Assembly: GCA_024434165.1 (NCBI GenBank)
Contig: QMIW01000013.1
Location: forward strand, 1-59,454
DNA length: 59,454 nt
Direction: 5' to 3'
Origin: Chloroflexota bacterium
GTDB lineage: Bacteria > Chloroflexota > Anaerolineae > Anaerolineales > Villigracilaceae
In this document: positions 43,627 through 52,397 of the stretch, in pieces
How the letters are laid out: each line of letters begins with the position of its first letter
Position numbering within the stretch: position 1 is the stretch's first letter
Position numbers and translations under genes: made by a program
The notes under the pieces: generated by a model
Databases searched by the model: none
Seen by the model: only the letters and a program-made list of their open reading frames with translations
What the model was told of the DNA's origin: nothing

Positions 43627-45198
43627 TCAGTCCTGCGTCAAATCGTAGATTATGTACCCGTCCCCTTCGGCGAAAACGGGAAAAGATTTCAACTTCTCTT
43701 TGAGGAAGGGCTGGCGGTTCAGGTCGTAAAAGTCGGTCACGAGGAACAGGTCCTTTTTTCCGGCAATTTCTGCGAACTGTTCTTCGAGGTCGCGGTTTCC
43801 ACCGCGTTCGTCCGCGTAGCGCAGGTCGCCGTAGGAGGGCCACGAAGTAATGTTCCTCCAGCCCCAATAGGCGAGGCGCGCGCCATAGTCCTGCGTCAAG
43901 CCTGCCAGATTATACCCGTCCGTGCGTCGAGCGATTTCCGCCCACAGCGCGGCTTCGGGGCGATAATCCACGGCGTTGAGCTGGCTGCGGGTGTTCCATG
44001 TGACGGCGAGCAGACCGATAACAAGAAAGAAGAAAGAGGTAAGACGGGCAGGGCGGGATTGAGTCAATTGCGCCAGTTTGGCAAGGAGCGAATCCGCCAG
44101 CGGGGCGATGGACAACGCCGCCACAGGAATCAGCGGCAGGGAGTAGTAATCATGGGTGGAAATGTGATAGTTGAAGTAAAGCCCAAAGAGGGCGTACCCA
44201 GCCCAAAGTCCGAGAAGGAAGCGGCGCTTTTCCTTATCAAAGAAAAACAGACCGAGCAGGGCAGCCGTCAAGACAAATCCGCCCAACACGAGGTTGAGCA
44301 TGTTCAACCAGCCGAGGTAATAGGACGGGCTGAGAAAAAGCGCGGGGATGAAACGCCCGCCAAACTGCTGACCAAGATAACCCGCCATGAAAACGCCGTA
44401 GATGAGATACCCCGCGCCCGGCAGGATGCCCAGCAGCGCCATGACGTACACCTGCGGATTCTTGAGCGCCTCTTTCACAGACCCGCGGCTGAGCGCCGCT
44501 CCCAAGCCTCCGCCAACGACGAAGAACGCCGCCGGGAATTTGACGAAAATGGCAAGCCCGCCGAAGAGCCCGGCAAGGGCGGCGAAGAACCAGGAGCATT
44601 TTGAACCGCGAAGCACGCCAAGATCGCGAAGGCTTTTTTCCTCTCCCTTGGCGTTCTCCGCGCTCTTAGCGGTAAAACAACTTGACCACTCCCGGACCGC
44701 CCATAAAAACATGACGATCAACATCGTCATGAGCGGGTCGGGTTGGAAGCTGCGGCTGGCTATGATGGCGTAAGGCAGGAAAAGATACAAGGCGGCTGCG
44801 GCAACGGCTCCATCTTCCGAGGTGAGGCGGCGCGCAAGCAGGTAAAGAAAGATTCCCCCGATCGCCCAAAACGCGGACGAATAGATGCGCGCGATCCACA
44901 CTTTTTCGCCGGTGAATTGATACGTCCATGCGGCGATGCGTTCGAAGAGTTCCGGTTCCACCGAGGCGCGGAACTTCCACTGCTGGATGGCGAAGGCGCG
45001 TTCCTCCGGCGGGACGTCCGTGCGGGTTTCGTAATACATCCCGCGCGCCTTGAGCGCCGAGAGCAGCTGGCGGGTGGAATGAAACTCCAGCGGCAGGTCG
45101 GTCAGATCGTACAGGCGGATGGCGATGCCGAGGACGAAGACGATCAAAAGCGCGATTTTTCGGGCAGCCGGGGAGAAAAAGGAGGTTTTCTGGTTCAT
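43627..45198 (-). CDS. GT39/ArnT-like glycosyltransferase with in-frame repeat insertion
   Basis: About 523 residues, about 10-12 membrane segments. LPLEFHSTRQLLSALKARG replaces the usual acidic first-loop motif; a later SRSFQPDPLMTMLIV segment is conserved with the paralogue at 49562-51094. Between two membrane segments an insertion (WSSCFTAKSAENAKGEEK and onward to RGSK, about 30 residues) is encoded by a class C palindromic repeat. The ATG follows GGAG-type sequence at MNQKTSFF. First gene of the minus-strand glycan operon. Confidence 0.82.
   Translation of the reverse strand: MNQKTSFFSPAARKIALLIVFVLGIAIRLYDLTDLPLEFHSTRQLLSALKARGMYYETRTDVPPEERAFAIQQWKFRASVEPELFERIAAWTYQFTGEKVWIARIYSSAFWAIGGIFLYLLARRLTSEDGAVAAAALYLFLPYAIIASRSFQPDPLMTMLIVMFLWAVREWSSCFTAKSAENAKGEEKSLRDLGVLRGSKCSWFFAALAGLFGGLAIFVKFPAAFFVVGGGLGAALSRGSVKEALKNPQVYVMALLGILPGAGYLIYGVFMAGYLGQQFGGRFIPALFLSPSYYLGWLNMLNLVLGGFVLTAALLGLFFFDKEKRRFLLGLWAGYALFGLYFNYHISTHDYYSLPLIPVAALSIAPLADSLLAKLAQLTQSRPARLTSFFFLVIGLLAVTWNTRSQLNAVDYRPEAALWAEIARRTDGYNLAGLTQDYGARLAYWGWRNITSWPSYGDLRYADERGGNRDLEEQFAEIAGKKDLFLVTDFYDLNRQPFLKEKLKSFPVFAEGDGYIIYDLTQD
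44603..44677. repeat. Class C palindromic repeat inside a glycosyltransferase gene
   Basis: Outer arms ACCGC/GCGGT and inner arms CGCCAAG/CTTGGCG. In frame; encodes the FTAKSAENAK-type peptide commonly produced when this repeat is read through. Confidence 0.8.
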
Positions 45199-45251
45199 GA
45201 GGCGGAGCAATTGTAACGCAGGTTTATGAGGGGAAAATTTGGAGGGGAGGT

Positions 45252-45257
45252 TATAAT
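45252..45257 (+). promoter_or_regulatory. Candidate -10 element for the nuclease gene
   Basis: TATAAT 18 bp before the ATG; a TATAAC also lies 2 bp before it. Confidence 0.35.
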
Positions 45258-45275
45258 TCGGCAAGGGTATAACAC

Positions 45276-45929
45276 ATGACAAAATTAACCATCGAAAAAT
45301 TGATCAAGGAAGCAGCCGGCTTCTCAAGAGCAGAGTCCCGCCACACAGAGAAATCTTTGTACGGCGTGACCGACGGCAAGGCTGTTGGGACATACCTTGA
45401 GCACAAGTTCAAATCGCACCTGCGCGAAACATATACCTTTGAAGCGGGCAGTTCCGCCAGCGGCATTGATTTTCCCGAATTACAAGTGGACATCAAGGTC
45501 ACAAGCATCACCCAGCCGCAATCGTCGTGTCCGTTTAAGTCGGCAAGACAGAAAATCTACGGTTTGGGATACTCGCTTCTGGTCTTTGTGTACGAGAAAA
45601 TTGACAAAGTCTCGAACAAAACCGCCACATTGAGGATTCTTCACACAATTTTTGTCGAGTCGCACAGAACCGCCGATTTCCTGACGACAACGGGAATCCT
45701 TCGGATCTTGGAAAGCGGTGGAAACCGGGATGATGTTTCGGGGTTTATCCTTGACCGCAGGCTTACGGTGGATGAAATGGAAGCCAAAGCGATTACAGAT
45801 GAAATTTTCAATGTCTCTTTTGTTCAAGGTTTTCTGACTGTCTCGCCTCCTCTTCAATGGGCGCAATATTATGACAAAGTGATTGAACAGGCAGGACAGG
45901 TAGAGGGGATTCACAAGGTTATACATTAA
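45276..45929 (+). CDS. Putative PD-(D/E)XK restriction-type endonuclease
   Basis: 217 residues. GTYLEHKFKSHL supplies a helix with Glu, and ASGIDFPELQVDIKVTS gives D-X9-DIK, the spacing of PD-(D/E)XK nucleases. The strand YSLLVFVYEK follows. I do not recognise a specific family; a restriction endonuclease of unknown site is likely. Opposite strand and lower GC than the flanking glycan genes, next to an Mrr-type gene, with no methyltransferase nearby. Confidence 0.6.
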   Translation: MTKLTIEKLIKEAAGFSRAESRHTEKSLYGVTDGKAVGTYLEHKFKSHLRETYTFEAGSSASGIDFPELQVDIKVTSITQPQSSCPFKSARQKIYGLGYSLLVFVYEKIDKVSNKTATLRILHTIFVESHRTADFLTTTGILRILESGGNRDDVSGFILDRRLTVDEMEAKAITDEIFNVSFVQGFLTVSPPLQWAQYYDKVIEQAGQVEGIHKVIH

Positions 45930-45976
45930 CTCAAGTTGCCACCTTCCAATAGATTTTCCAGGTTTCCCGCCCAAAG

Positions 45977-46012
45977 CCCTCACCCTGCCCTCCCCCATCG
46001 GGAGAGGGGGAA
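45977..46012. repeat. CCCTC...GGGAGAGGG palindrome (class D), copy 2
   Basis: CCCTCCCCC ATC GGGAGAGGGGG arms with the CCCTCACCCTG tail, in the gap between the two nuclease genes. Confidence 0.6.
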
Positions 46013-46119
46013 GTCATCCCAGAAGATATAACCTTGTTTGGGATGAGGGAAGCCTCTTGAAACCAAGGCAGCAACTCGGGTTACATTAATAAAAGCCTGA
46101 CGGACATTGGGAGCATAAA

Positions 46120-47028
46120 ATGACCATACCAGATTACCAATCATTGATGTTGCCGCTTATAAAACTTGCCGCCGACAGGAAAGAGCATTCCTTACAAGAA
46201 TCGACCCAAATCATTGCCCAGGAACTTAAACTTTCCGAGGCTGATTTGGCTGAGCTATTGCCAAGCGGCAGAAAAACACGCTTCTATGATCGTATTGGCT
46301 GGGCGGTAACTTATCTGCGCAAGGCTGGACTGTTTAGTTCGCCAGGAAGGGGAAAATTCCAGATCACGCAAAGAGGCTTAGATGTGTTGAAGAACCCGCC
46401 CGCGCGAATTAATGTCGAATTCCTTGAGCAATATGATGAATTCGTCGAGTTTCGCGCGCGGCGCGACAAAAGCAACGATGAAATACCTATCGCAGAAAAA
46501 CTTGAAATTCAAACACCGGAAGAAGCCATCGAAGCCGCTTATCAAAATCTGCGGCAGACCCTCGTAGATGAAGTTCTCCAAACCGTCAAAGGCTGCTCGC
46601 CAGCCTTCTTTGAAAGATTAGTTATTGATGTGTTGGTTAAGATGGGTTACGGCGGCACCCGCAAAGATGCCGGAAAAGCCATTGGCAGAAGCGGAGACGG
46701 CGGGATTGATGGCATCATCAATGAAGACCGTCTTGGGCTGGACGTTATTTATATTCAGGCAAAGAAATGGGAAAACCCGGTAGGGCGCCCTGAAATTCAA
46801 AAATTTGCGGGCGCGCTCCAGGGGCAGCGTGCAAAAAAGGGGATTTTTATAACCACGTCAACGTTCACAAACGAAGCCAAGGAATTTGCATCGCGGATTG
46901 ACAGCAAAATCACCCTCATTGACGGTGAAACTCTAAGTCAGTTAATGATTGATTACAACGTGGGTATAAATTCCATAGCCACTTATGAGCTAAAGCGAAT
47001 CGACTCCGATTACTTTATCGAAGAATAG
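46120..47028 (+). CDS. mrr: Mrr-type restriction endonuclease
   Basis: 302 residues. The N-terminal Mrr_N winged-helix part (about 1-95) is followed by the Mrr catalytic domain: FFERLVIDVLVKMGYGG, GDGGIDGIINED, VIYIQAKKW (catalytic Gln-x-Lys) and FITTSTFTNEAKEFA. Mrr enzymes are type IV restriction systems cleaving methylated DNA. With the preceding nuclease it forms a small defence islet. Confidence 0.92.
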   Translation: MTIPDYQSLMLPLIKLAADRKEHSLQESTQIIAQELKLSEADLAELLPSGRKTRFYDRIGWAVTYLRKAGLFSSPGRGKFQITQRGLDVLKNPPARINVEFLEQYDEFVEFRARRDKSNDEIPIAEKLEIQTPEEAIEAAYQNLRQTLVDEVLQTVKGCSPAFFERLVIDVLVKMGYGGTRKDAGKAIGRSGDGGIDGIINEDRLGLDVIYIQAKKWENPVGRPEIQKFAGALQGQRAKKGIFITTSTFTNEAKEFASRIDSKITLIDGETLSQLMIDYNVGINSIATYELKRIDSDYFIEE

Positions 47029-47154
47029 CATATCACGGCAAATCTTTCTTCGCATTCAAGGGAGATTGCCTGAGCCAAGCGGTTCGTCACACACCCTCAA
47101 AAAGCAGTTGAGACCGCAGATGTTTTGTGCTATTCTAAATCAACGGAGTCCGCC

Positions 47155-48282
47155 ATGCTTTACAGGTATCGAGTTCCCCTCCTCCTTCTCCTCGCGCTTG
47201 CCGCTTTTGGGGCGGCGGTCTCAGCCGCAGGCTCCCTGCTCGTTTCGGGACTGGGCATTGCGGGGGCGGCGATCCTTGCATTCATCCTCTTTCGTCTCAA
47301 GCCCGCAGAGAACTCCCCGCCCAAGCCCGCTCCGCCGCAGACTGTGGAAGAGGCGCAAAAGGAATTCGACCGCTTGACAGACGGTCAATCCCGTCCGCAG
47401 TCCGCGGCGTTGAACTTCGATGTCACCGCAGACCCGCGCGCGCTCGATCATTATTTTCCAATCGTCAAGATGCTTTCCGAGCCGGAGATCGAAGCGTTTT
47501 ACCGTCTGGTCCGGCAGGTGGCGGAACATCCCAACTTCGATTTGCGGCTCTTCGGCGCGGACAAAACCGACCTCACAAGTCAACTGCCGAATTCGGTGCG
47601 GCATCTCGTCGCGGGTCATCTCGCAGAGATTTACTTCTTCCGGCAGGACCTGCTCATGCGCTTCCTGCACACCCCGCGTCATTTTCAACTCTACACCACG
47701 CCCGAAGCCTTTCAGCAGGACGGCGGCGTATCGGGCGGGTGTTACAACCCGAAACGCAAAAGCATCCAACTCGTCCTGTCGCGCCTGTTCGAGGGCTTCA
47801 ACGGCGCAGCGCCCGGCGTGTGTCCGTTCCTGCACGAGTTTGGGCACATGCTCGATCACTTCGACGCAGGTTCCGGGTCCATGGGAAGAGGCGGGGGATT
47901 GTATCCGGGGTTGAGATTGAGCGACCGGAAGTGGTTCAATCCGCGCGCGAGGGAGTTGTTCATCAAAGGCAAGCGCATCGAACTGGACCGGTATCTGGTC
48001 CGCCAGACCGGAGATGTATCCCAGCCGATGCCGATCGGACATCCCTACGTCTTTCAAAACGACGGGGAATTTGCAGCAGGCTACCTGGAAATGTTCTTCC
48101 GCAACCCGCATTACTTCGCCGGGCAGAACCCCGACCTGTTCGAGGCGTACCACGAACTTTTCGGGTACGATCCGCGCGGCGCCTGGGCAGAGGACTTCCC
48201 CCATTACGTCCACGCCAACCGAAGTTACTACCAGAGCGGACAAACCCCGCCCAAGACCGGGCTGACCATTCCCGAACATTGA
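47155..48282 (+). CDS. Membrane-anchored zinc metallopeptidase, M90/MtfA-like
   Basis: 375 residues. Two N-terminal membrane segments (about 5-50) precede a soluble domain. FLHEFGHMLDHFD (about 226-238) is the HEXXH zinc site, and NDGEFAAGYLEMFFRNPHYFAGQNP with GYDPRGAW resembles the third-ligand region of the MtfA (M90) family, which lacks such membrane segments. Substrate unknown. The start is the ATG with CGGAG upstream. The 97-residue gene follows by 12 bp. Confidence 0.72.
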   Translation: MLYRYRVPLLLLLALAAFGAAVSAAGSLLVSGLGIAGAAILAFILFRLKPAENSPPKPAPPQTVEEAQKEFDRLTDGQSRPQSAALNFDVTADPRALDHYFPIVKMLSEPEIEAFYRLVRQVAEHPNFDLRLFGADKTDLTSQLPNSVRHLVAGHLAEIYFFRQDLLMRFLHTPRHFQLYTTPEAFQQDGGVSGGCYNPKRKSIQLVLSRLFEGFNGAAPGVCPFLHEFGHMLDHFDAGSGSMGRGGGLYPGLRLSDRKWFNPRARELFIKGKRIELDRYLVRQTGDVSQPMPIGHPYVFQNDGEFAAGYLEMFFRNPHYFAGQNPDLFEAYHELFGYDPRGAWAEDFPHYVHANRSYYQSGQTPPKTGLTIPEH

Positions 48283-48294
48283 CCGGAGCGGCTT

Positions 48295-48588
48295 ATGAAA
48301 CAGGACGAGTTTGTCATCTTCGCCGAGTTGGATAGGGAGAAATTCGAGGACATCCTCGAAAGGCTGATGAAATTCTTTCAAATGGTGCAGTTCGGCAGGC
48401 AGGGCGACGACTGGATTTGGGTGCACTTCACCGACGGCAAGGTGGATATTGACTCGTTCACATCCCAAGCCCTGCAAGTCAAAGGCAGGCGCGCCCAGCA
48501 AAAATCCGCCAGGGAAATCCTCGATTGCCTGGAAAAGGAATGGATCATCAAAAAGTTCAATCCCCCGCAGGCAGACTCAACCCGATAG
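48295..48588 (+). CDS. Small protein of unknown function
   Basis: 97 residues, soluble, acidic first half (DEFVIFAELDREKFEDILERL) with a strand-rich middle (DDWIWVHFTDGKVDIDSF) and a basic helix at the end. No family recognised. Tightly linked to the metallopeptidase, perhaps an inhibitor or adaptor. Its 3' end overlaps the convergent GT2 gene by 12 bp. Confidence 0.65.
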   Translation: MKQDEFVIFAELDREKFEDILERLMKFFQMVQFGRQGDDWIWVHFTDGKVDIDSFTSQALQVKGRRAQQKSAREILDCLEKEWIIKKFNPPQADSTR

Positions 48589-49533
48589 GTTCCTTTTTCG
48601 CCGCTGCAAGACCGCTTCGCGCAACTTCCCCAACCCCAGCAAATTCAAAAGACTCGAAACGAGAATATTCATCCGCGCCAGGGCGGCGGGCGGATGAATG
48701 AACAGCGCGCGCATCCATGCGGCAAGCGCCCCGGCGGGCAAACCGCCGTCGAGCAGGTAGCGCGCATCCACACGGTGAGCGGACGCGCGGGCGCGGCGGC
48801 TTATCTTTGCAAGCGTGGACGCAAGATGTTCATCTTGCGCTGCAGTTTCCAGGATACGGAAGGCTTCGCGCCCAAACTCGGCGGCTTTGGCGCGGTTCTT
48901 TGCCTCGGCATGGTAACGCGCCGCAGACCAGGTTTGATCCACGTGCAAAATGCGTCCGTGCCGGGCGATTTGAATCCACAAGAGGTGGTCGAGCAGATAA
49001 TGGAAAGCGGGGTTGAGTCCGCTTGTCTTTTGCAGGGCGGTACGGCGCATGAAAACCGCAGGCTGACCGATGATCTGAAAACACAGCAGGTCTTCGAGGG
49101 TCAACTGCCTGTAGGTCAGGGTGTTGAAGGTTTTGCCGTTTTCGTCCACAGCGAGCATGTTTCCGTAAACCAAAACCACATCGGGGTTTTCCTCGAACAC
49201 TTTCACCGCCGCGCGGACCGTTCCGGGCAGGTAGTAATCATCCGAATTGAGCCAGGCAATGATTTCGCCCGACGCGCGTGCAAATCCCTTGTTGATGGCA
49301 TCCGCCTGCCCGTTATCCTTCGCCGATTCCCAAAAATCTATTTTTCTCCCCGGCGGCAAGCCGCCCGATTCCACAACATATTTTTTGATGATCTCCACGC
49401 TCTCATCGGTGGATGCGCCGTCCATGACGAGGTATTCGATGCGGGGGTAATCCTGACTCAGAACGGAGAGAATCGTCTGCTCAAGATATTTGGCTTGGTT
49501 GTAGGAGGGGGTAATGATGGAAACGAGGGTCAT
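48577..49533 (-). CDS. Family 2 glycosyltransferase
   Basis: 318 residues. LVSIITPSYNQAKYLEQTI, MDGASTDESVEII and AWLNSDDYYLPG are the GT-A donor and metal motifs; LDHLLWIQIARHG is the acceptor region. The C-terminal 70 residues form a basic helical tail that may bind the membrane. It resembles the GT2 at 40345-41157 closely in the first 130 residues. Confidence 0.88.
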   Translation of the reverse strand: MTLVSIITPSYNQAKYLEQTILSVLSQDYPRIEYLVMDGASTDESVEIIKKYVVESGGLPPGRKIDFWESAKDNGQADAINKGFARASGEIIAWLNSDDYYLPGTVRAAVKVFEENPDVVLVYGNMLAVDENGKTFNTLTYRQLTLEDLLCFQIIGQPAVFMRRTALQKTSGLNPAFHYLLDHLLWIQIARHGRILHVDQTWSAARYHAEAKNRAKAAEFGREAFRILETAAQDEHLASTLAKISRRARASAHRVDARYLLDGGLPAGALAAWMRALFIHPPAALARMNILVSSLLNLLGLGKLREAVLQRRKRNLSG

Positions 49534-49561
49534 AGTAAGATCGTCACGCTGAAAACGTGAC

Positions 49562-51094
49562 CTACGGGGTCAGGTCGTAAAGGGTATATCCCTCGCCTTC
49601 GACAGCAATCGGATACGTATCCAGAATCCTTTTCAGGCCGGGCTGCTTATCCAATTGACCAAAGGCAGTCACGAGGAAGTAATCCATGCCTGCCGTCAGG
49701 TCGGCGAAATCCTCGGCGTTGTTCTTATCCGGGTTGCGGGTTTCGCTCAAGCCGGTGGCGAGGGGCCACAGTTCCACCCGCCGCCAGCCGTACATCATCA
49801 GCCGGTAGCCGTAATCCTGCGTCAGCGCAATGACCTTTGCATCCGCCGGGATGGCTTCGCCCACTTCGCTCCAGAAGGCGGGTTCGTGGCGGAAATCTTC
49901 GGCAATGAGAACGGAGCGCGCCGCATAAGCCTGATACCCGATGACGGCAATCACCAACGCGATGAAGCCCACCTGTCCCCACGAAGGGGCGCGTCCGACT
50001 CCGCCGATGCCTGCTGCATATTCTGTGAGCGGGTTCAACGCCACAGCCAGCCCAAGCGCGATCAGCGGGATGAGTTGAATGTGGTAGTAACTGTGCGTGT
50101 ACATCTGGAACGGCAGCGTCAAGCCGTAAAGCACGTAACCGATCCACAAGCCGACCAACAGCCAGCGCATCCGCGCGGGAGCGATGAGCGCGCCTGCAAT
50201 GCTGAGGAAGAGGACGGTCAAGCCGAACAGCACGCCGAGGAACGCCAGCCATTTGGTGTAGAAGTCGGCGCTGGTGATGAGTTTCATCAACGCCAGCGAC
50301 CAGGCGAAGAAATATTCGGTGGAACGTCCCTGGTTGAGGAAGACGTAATAAAGCAGGGCAGGCACGACCATGATGAACGCCATCGCCCAGACCTGTTTGG
50401 ATTTCCAGAAATCCCTGCCAAGCGTGAAGAGTACCACCGCAATTGCGGCGGCTCCCGCCATGAACGCGATGACGATCTTGACAAAGGCTGCAAAGCCGAG
50501 GAAGGCGGCGGCGAGAAGCGCCCATTTCCAGGCTTCCCTCATCCCCCGCCCTTCTCCCTTTGGGAGAAGGGCGTTTTCAGACCAACGATAGAGGAAATAG
50601 ATACCAAAGACAAACGCGGAGGTCATCAATGGGTCGGGTTGGAAGGAACGGCTGGCTTGAACCGAAAATGGCAGGACAAAATAATACGCCAGCGCGATCA
50701 ACGCCGCCCAGGGAGATGCGGCGCGGCGCATCAGGTCGAAGAGGGCTGCGCCCGCCGCAAGCCAGAACAGGGTATTCCACACGCGGGCAGCGGCGATGTT
50801 CTCCCCGCCGGCGAGGAAATAGGAATAACCGACCAGCGTTTCGATGACAGGCGGTTCGTACTTCCCAACGGAATTGGCGAATGAAGCGGCGAGTTGGCGC
50901 TCTTCCTCCGTTGCGGAGGGCAGGGCGTTGTAATAGATCTCGCGCGCCACCAGCGAGTTGCGCAACTGACGCGAGGAATGAAAGTCGAGGGGCGGGTCGG
51001 TCAGGTCGAGGAGCCGGAGGAATCCGCCCAGGGCGAGGAGAAGGATGAGGACGAGGGACCAGGCTGAAGGTCGGGGGAGAGGCGCGGAATTCAT
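49562..51094 (-). CDS. GT39-like glycosyltransferase with in-frame palindrome
   Basis: 510 residues, about 12 membrane segments; paralogue of 43627-45198 (LDFHSSRQLRNSLVAREIYY, SRSFQPDPLMTSAFVF, DYGYRLMMYGWRR against DYGARLAYWGWRN). After the segment ending FLYRWS an insertion NALLPKGEGRGMREAW is encoded by a class D palindrome, at the same position where its paralogue carries a class C repeat. The start is the ATG of MNSAPLP; five extra codons upstream would come from a heptad repeat. Confidence 0.82.
   Translation of the reverse strand: MNSAPLPRPSAWSLVLILLLALGGFLRLLDLTDPPLDFHSSRQLRNSLVAREIYYNALPSATEEERQLAASFANSVGKYEPPVIETLVGYSYFLAGGENIAAARVWNTLFWLAAGAALFDLMRRAASPWAALIALAYYFVLPFSVQASRSFQPDPLMTSAFVFGIYFLYRWSENALLPKGEGRGMREAWKWALLAAAFLGFAAFVKIVIAFMAGAAAIAVVLFTLGRDFWKSKQVWAMAFIMVVPALLYYVFLNQGRSTEYFFAWSLALMKLITSADFYTKWLAFLGVLFGLTVLFLSIAGALIAPARMRWLLVGLWIGYVLYGLTLPFQMYTHSYYHIQLIPLIALGLAVALNPLTEYAAGIGGVGRAPSWGQVGFIALVIAVIGYQAYAARSVLIAEDFRHEPAFWSEVGEAIPADAKVIALTQDYGYRLMMYGWRRVELWPLATGLSETRNPDKNNAEDFADLTAGMDYFLVTAFGQLDKQPGLKRILDTYPIAVEGEGYTLYDLTP
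50547..50573. repeat. Class D palindrome inside a glycosyltransferase gene
   Basis: Perfect 12-bp arms CGCCCTTCTCCC/GGGAGAAGGGCG with a 3-nt loop. In frame. Confidence 0.85.
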
Positions 51095-51097
51095 CGA

Positions 51098-51146
51098 GTC
51101 AAAAGTCAAAGGTCGAAGGGCAAAAGTCGAAGGTTGAAGGTCGGGC
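51098..51146. repeat. Heptad tandem repeat filling a gene gap (7 units)
   Basis: GTCAAAA, GTCAAAG, GTCGAAG, GGCAAAA, GTCGAAG, GTTGAAG, GTCGGGC. It occupies the space between the DUF115 stop codon and the glycosyltransferase ATG. Confidence 0.9.
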
Positions 51147-51961
51147 TAGAAAAGTGAATTGTAGTCTACCTTGGGGAAGACGGTCAGTTTGCCGCCGATG
51201 GTCGCATCGAGGATTTCGCGGCCCGCTTTGCGGTAGGCTTCGCGCGCCAGGATGTAACCGACTTCGGAGGTGTCGAGGTCGGGCAGCTGCCATTTGACGC
51301 CCTTGCCGAAATAATTGGGCATGAAATGATTGGGATCGTCGCCCTGTGAAACGACAGTCTTGTTCGCATCGCCCTTGGACGTGAAGTTGTGATCCACGCC
51401 GATGAGGATGACCTGCCCGATGCCCATGTGAAAAGCAAGCTGCAGCGCAAGGTTCGTGACGGTGGCGCCCTCCCACACGCGCCCGCGGACATCGGCGGCG
51501 AAACGGGGACCCGTGTAGGTGGTGTAAACAAAGGTGGGCAATTGGGCAATCGGCAATTGGGGATTGTAATGACGGCGGGAACGCCAGGCGATGAACTGCG
51601 GGACTCGAAGCGCGAGAAAGTCGCTGACGAACTGCTCGACGACAAGGTCGTTGGTGACGCAGAGATAGGTGGTGGTAAAGCCGAGTTCCGGGAAGAGAAG
51701 ATAGATGCGGTTCAAGCCGAAGGTAATCTCGTTTTTGAGTTTGCCGAGATCGGTCTGTTTTAGCGAAGGTCCATTGCCGATGATGAAGGCGCGTTTGCCC
51801 TTGTGAATGTCTTTCAGCGCGGCGAGACGGCGGATGCTCTCGCGCCGCCAGGGATGAAAACAGGCGGCGGGAAGTTCAGGGATGCGGCGGAAGCCGTCGT
51901 AGGTATCGCGCGCAAATTGCCAGAGCGGCTGCGGGATGATGCGCTTGAAGGTTTGTTTCAT
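51146..51961 (-). CDS. DUF115 (MAF/MptE-like) glycan-locus protein
   Basis: 271 residues. AFIIGNGPSLKQTDLGKL is the nucleotide-binding-like motif shared by DUF115/MAF proteins and some sialyltransferase-like enzymes; GQVILIGVDHNF follows. Such proteins transfer nonulosonic acids or modify glycans, so a transferase is likely here. Residues about 131-142 (HYNPQLPIAQLP) are encoded by a heptad repeat. Confidence 0.78.
   Translation of the reverse strand: MKQTFKRIIPQPLWQFARDTYDGFRRIPELPAACFHPWRRESIRRLAALKDIHKGKRAFIIGNGPSLKQTDLGKLKNEITFGLNRIYLLFPELGFTTTYLCVTNDLVVEQFVSDFLALRVPQFIAWRSRRHYNPQLPIAQLPTFVYTTYTGPRFAADVRGRVWEGATVTNLALQLAFHMGIGQVILIGVDHNFTSKGDANKTVVSQGDDPNHFMPNYFGKGVKWQLPDLDTSEVGYILAREAYRKAGREILDATIGGKLTVFPKVDYNSLF
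51537..51571. repeat. Heptad tandem repeat inside the DUF115 gene (5 units)
   Basis: GGCAATT, GGGCAAT, CGGCAAT, TGGGGAT, TGTAATG. In frame. Confidence 0.75.
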
Positions 51962-52013
51962 AATCTATATCGGTCCATTGAATCCGCTGACGAGACGGCG
52001 GCTCGAGCAGCGT

Positions 52014-52397
52014 TCATGCTTCCTTGTAGTAAAACGATTTGAGGGGGATGAGATTGGCAAAGATGATCAGGTTGATCGCCAGCGAAACGACATCGAGAAT
52101 ATCCGGCAGTCCAAGCGCCAGCATGAGCGTGTTCGCGCCCGTGATGACGAGCGCAGCGGTGAACACCCATTTTTCCCGGTCGTCAATGATGCGCGCGGCG
52201 GCGACCAACGCCAGGATGTTGATGAAAAAGAAGAACCCCACCAGCGCGGCGGTGATTGTGTTCGAGTCGGCGAGCATTTTGGAGATAAAAATCGCGCCGT
52301 TGACCAGCCACACGACCGCGTTCAAATAGAACAGAAAACGCGCCGTCCTTCTGCGCTTTTCCTGGATGAGTTGGGAGCGTTTGCGCGGAACTTTCAT
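52014..52397 (-). CDS. Small four-helix membrane protein, unknown function
   Basis: 127 residues. A strongly basic N-terminus (KVPRKRSQLIQEKRRR) is followed by four membrane segments. No family recognised. It overlaps the SDR gene end by 4 bp (ATGA), so it is co-translated with it. Confidence 0.7.
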   Translation of the reverse strand: MKVPRKRSQLIQEKRRRTARFLFYLNAVVWLVNGAIFISKMLADSNTITAALVGFFFFINILALVAAARIIDDREKWVFTAALVITGANTLMLALGLPDILDVVSLAINLIIFANLIPLKSFYYKEA

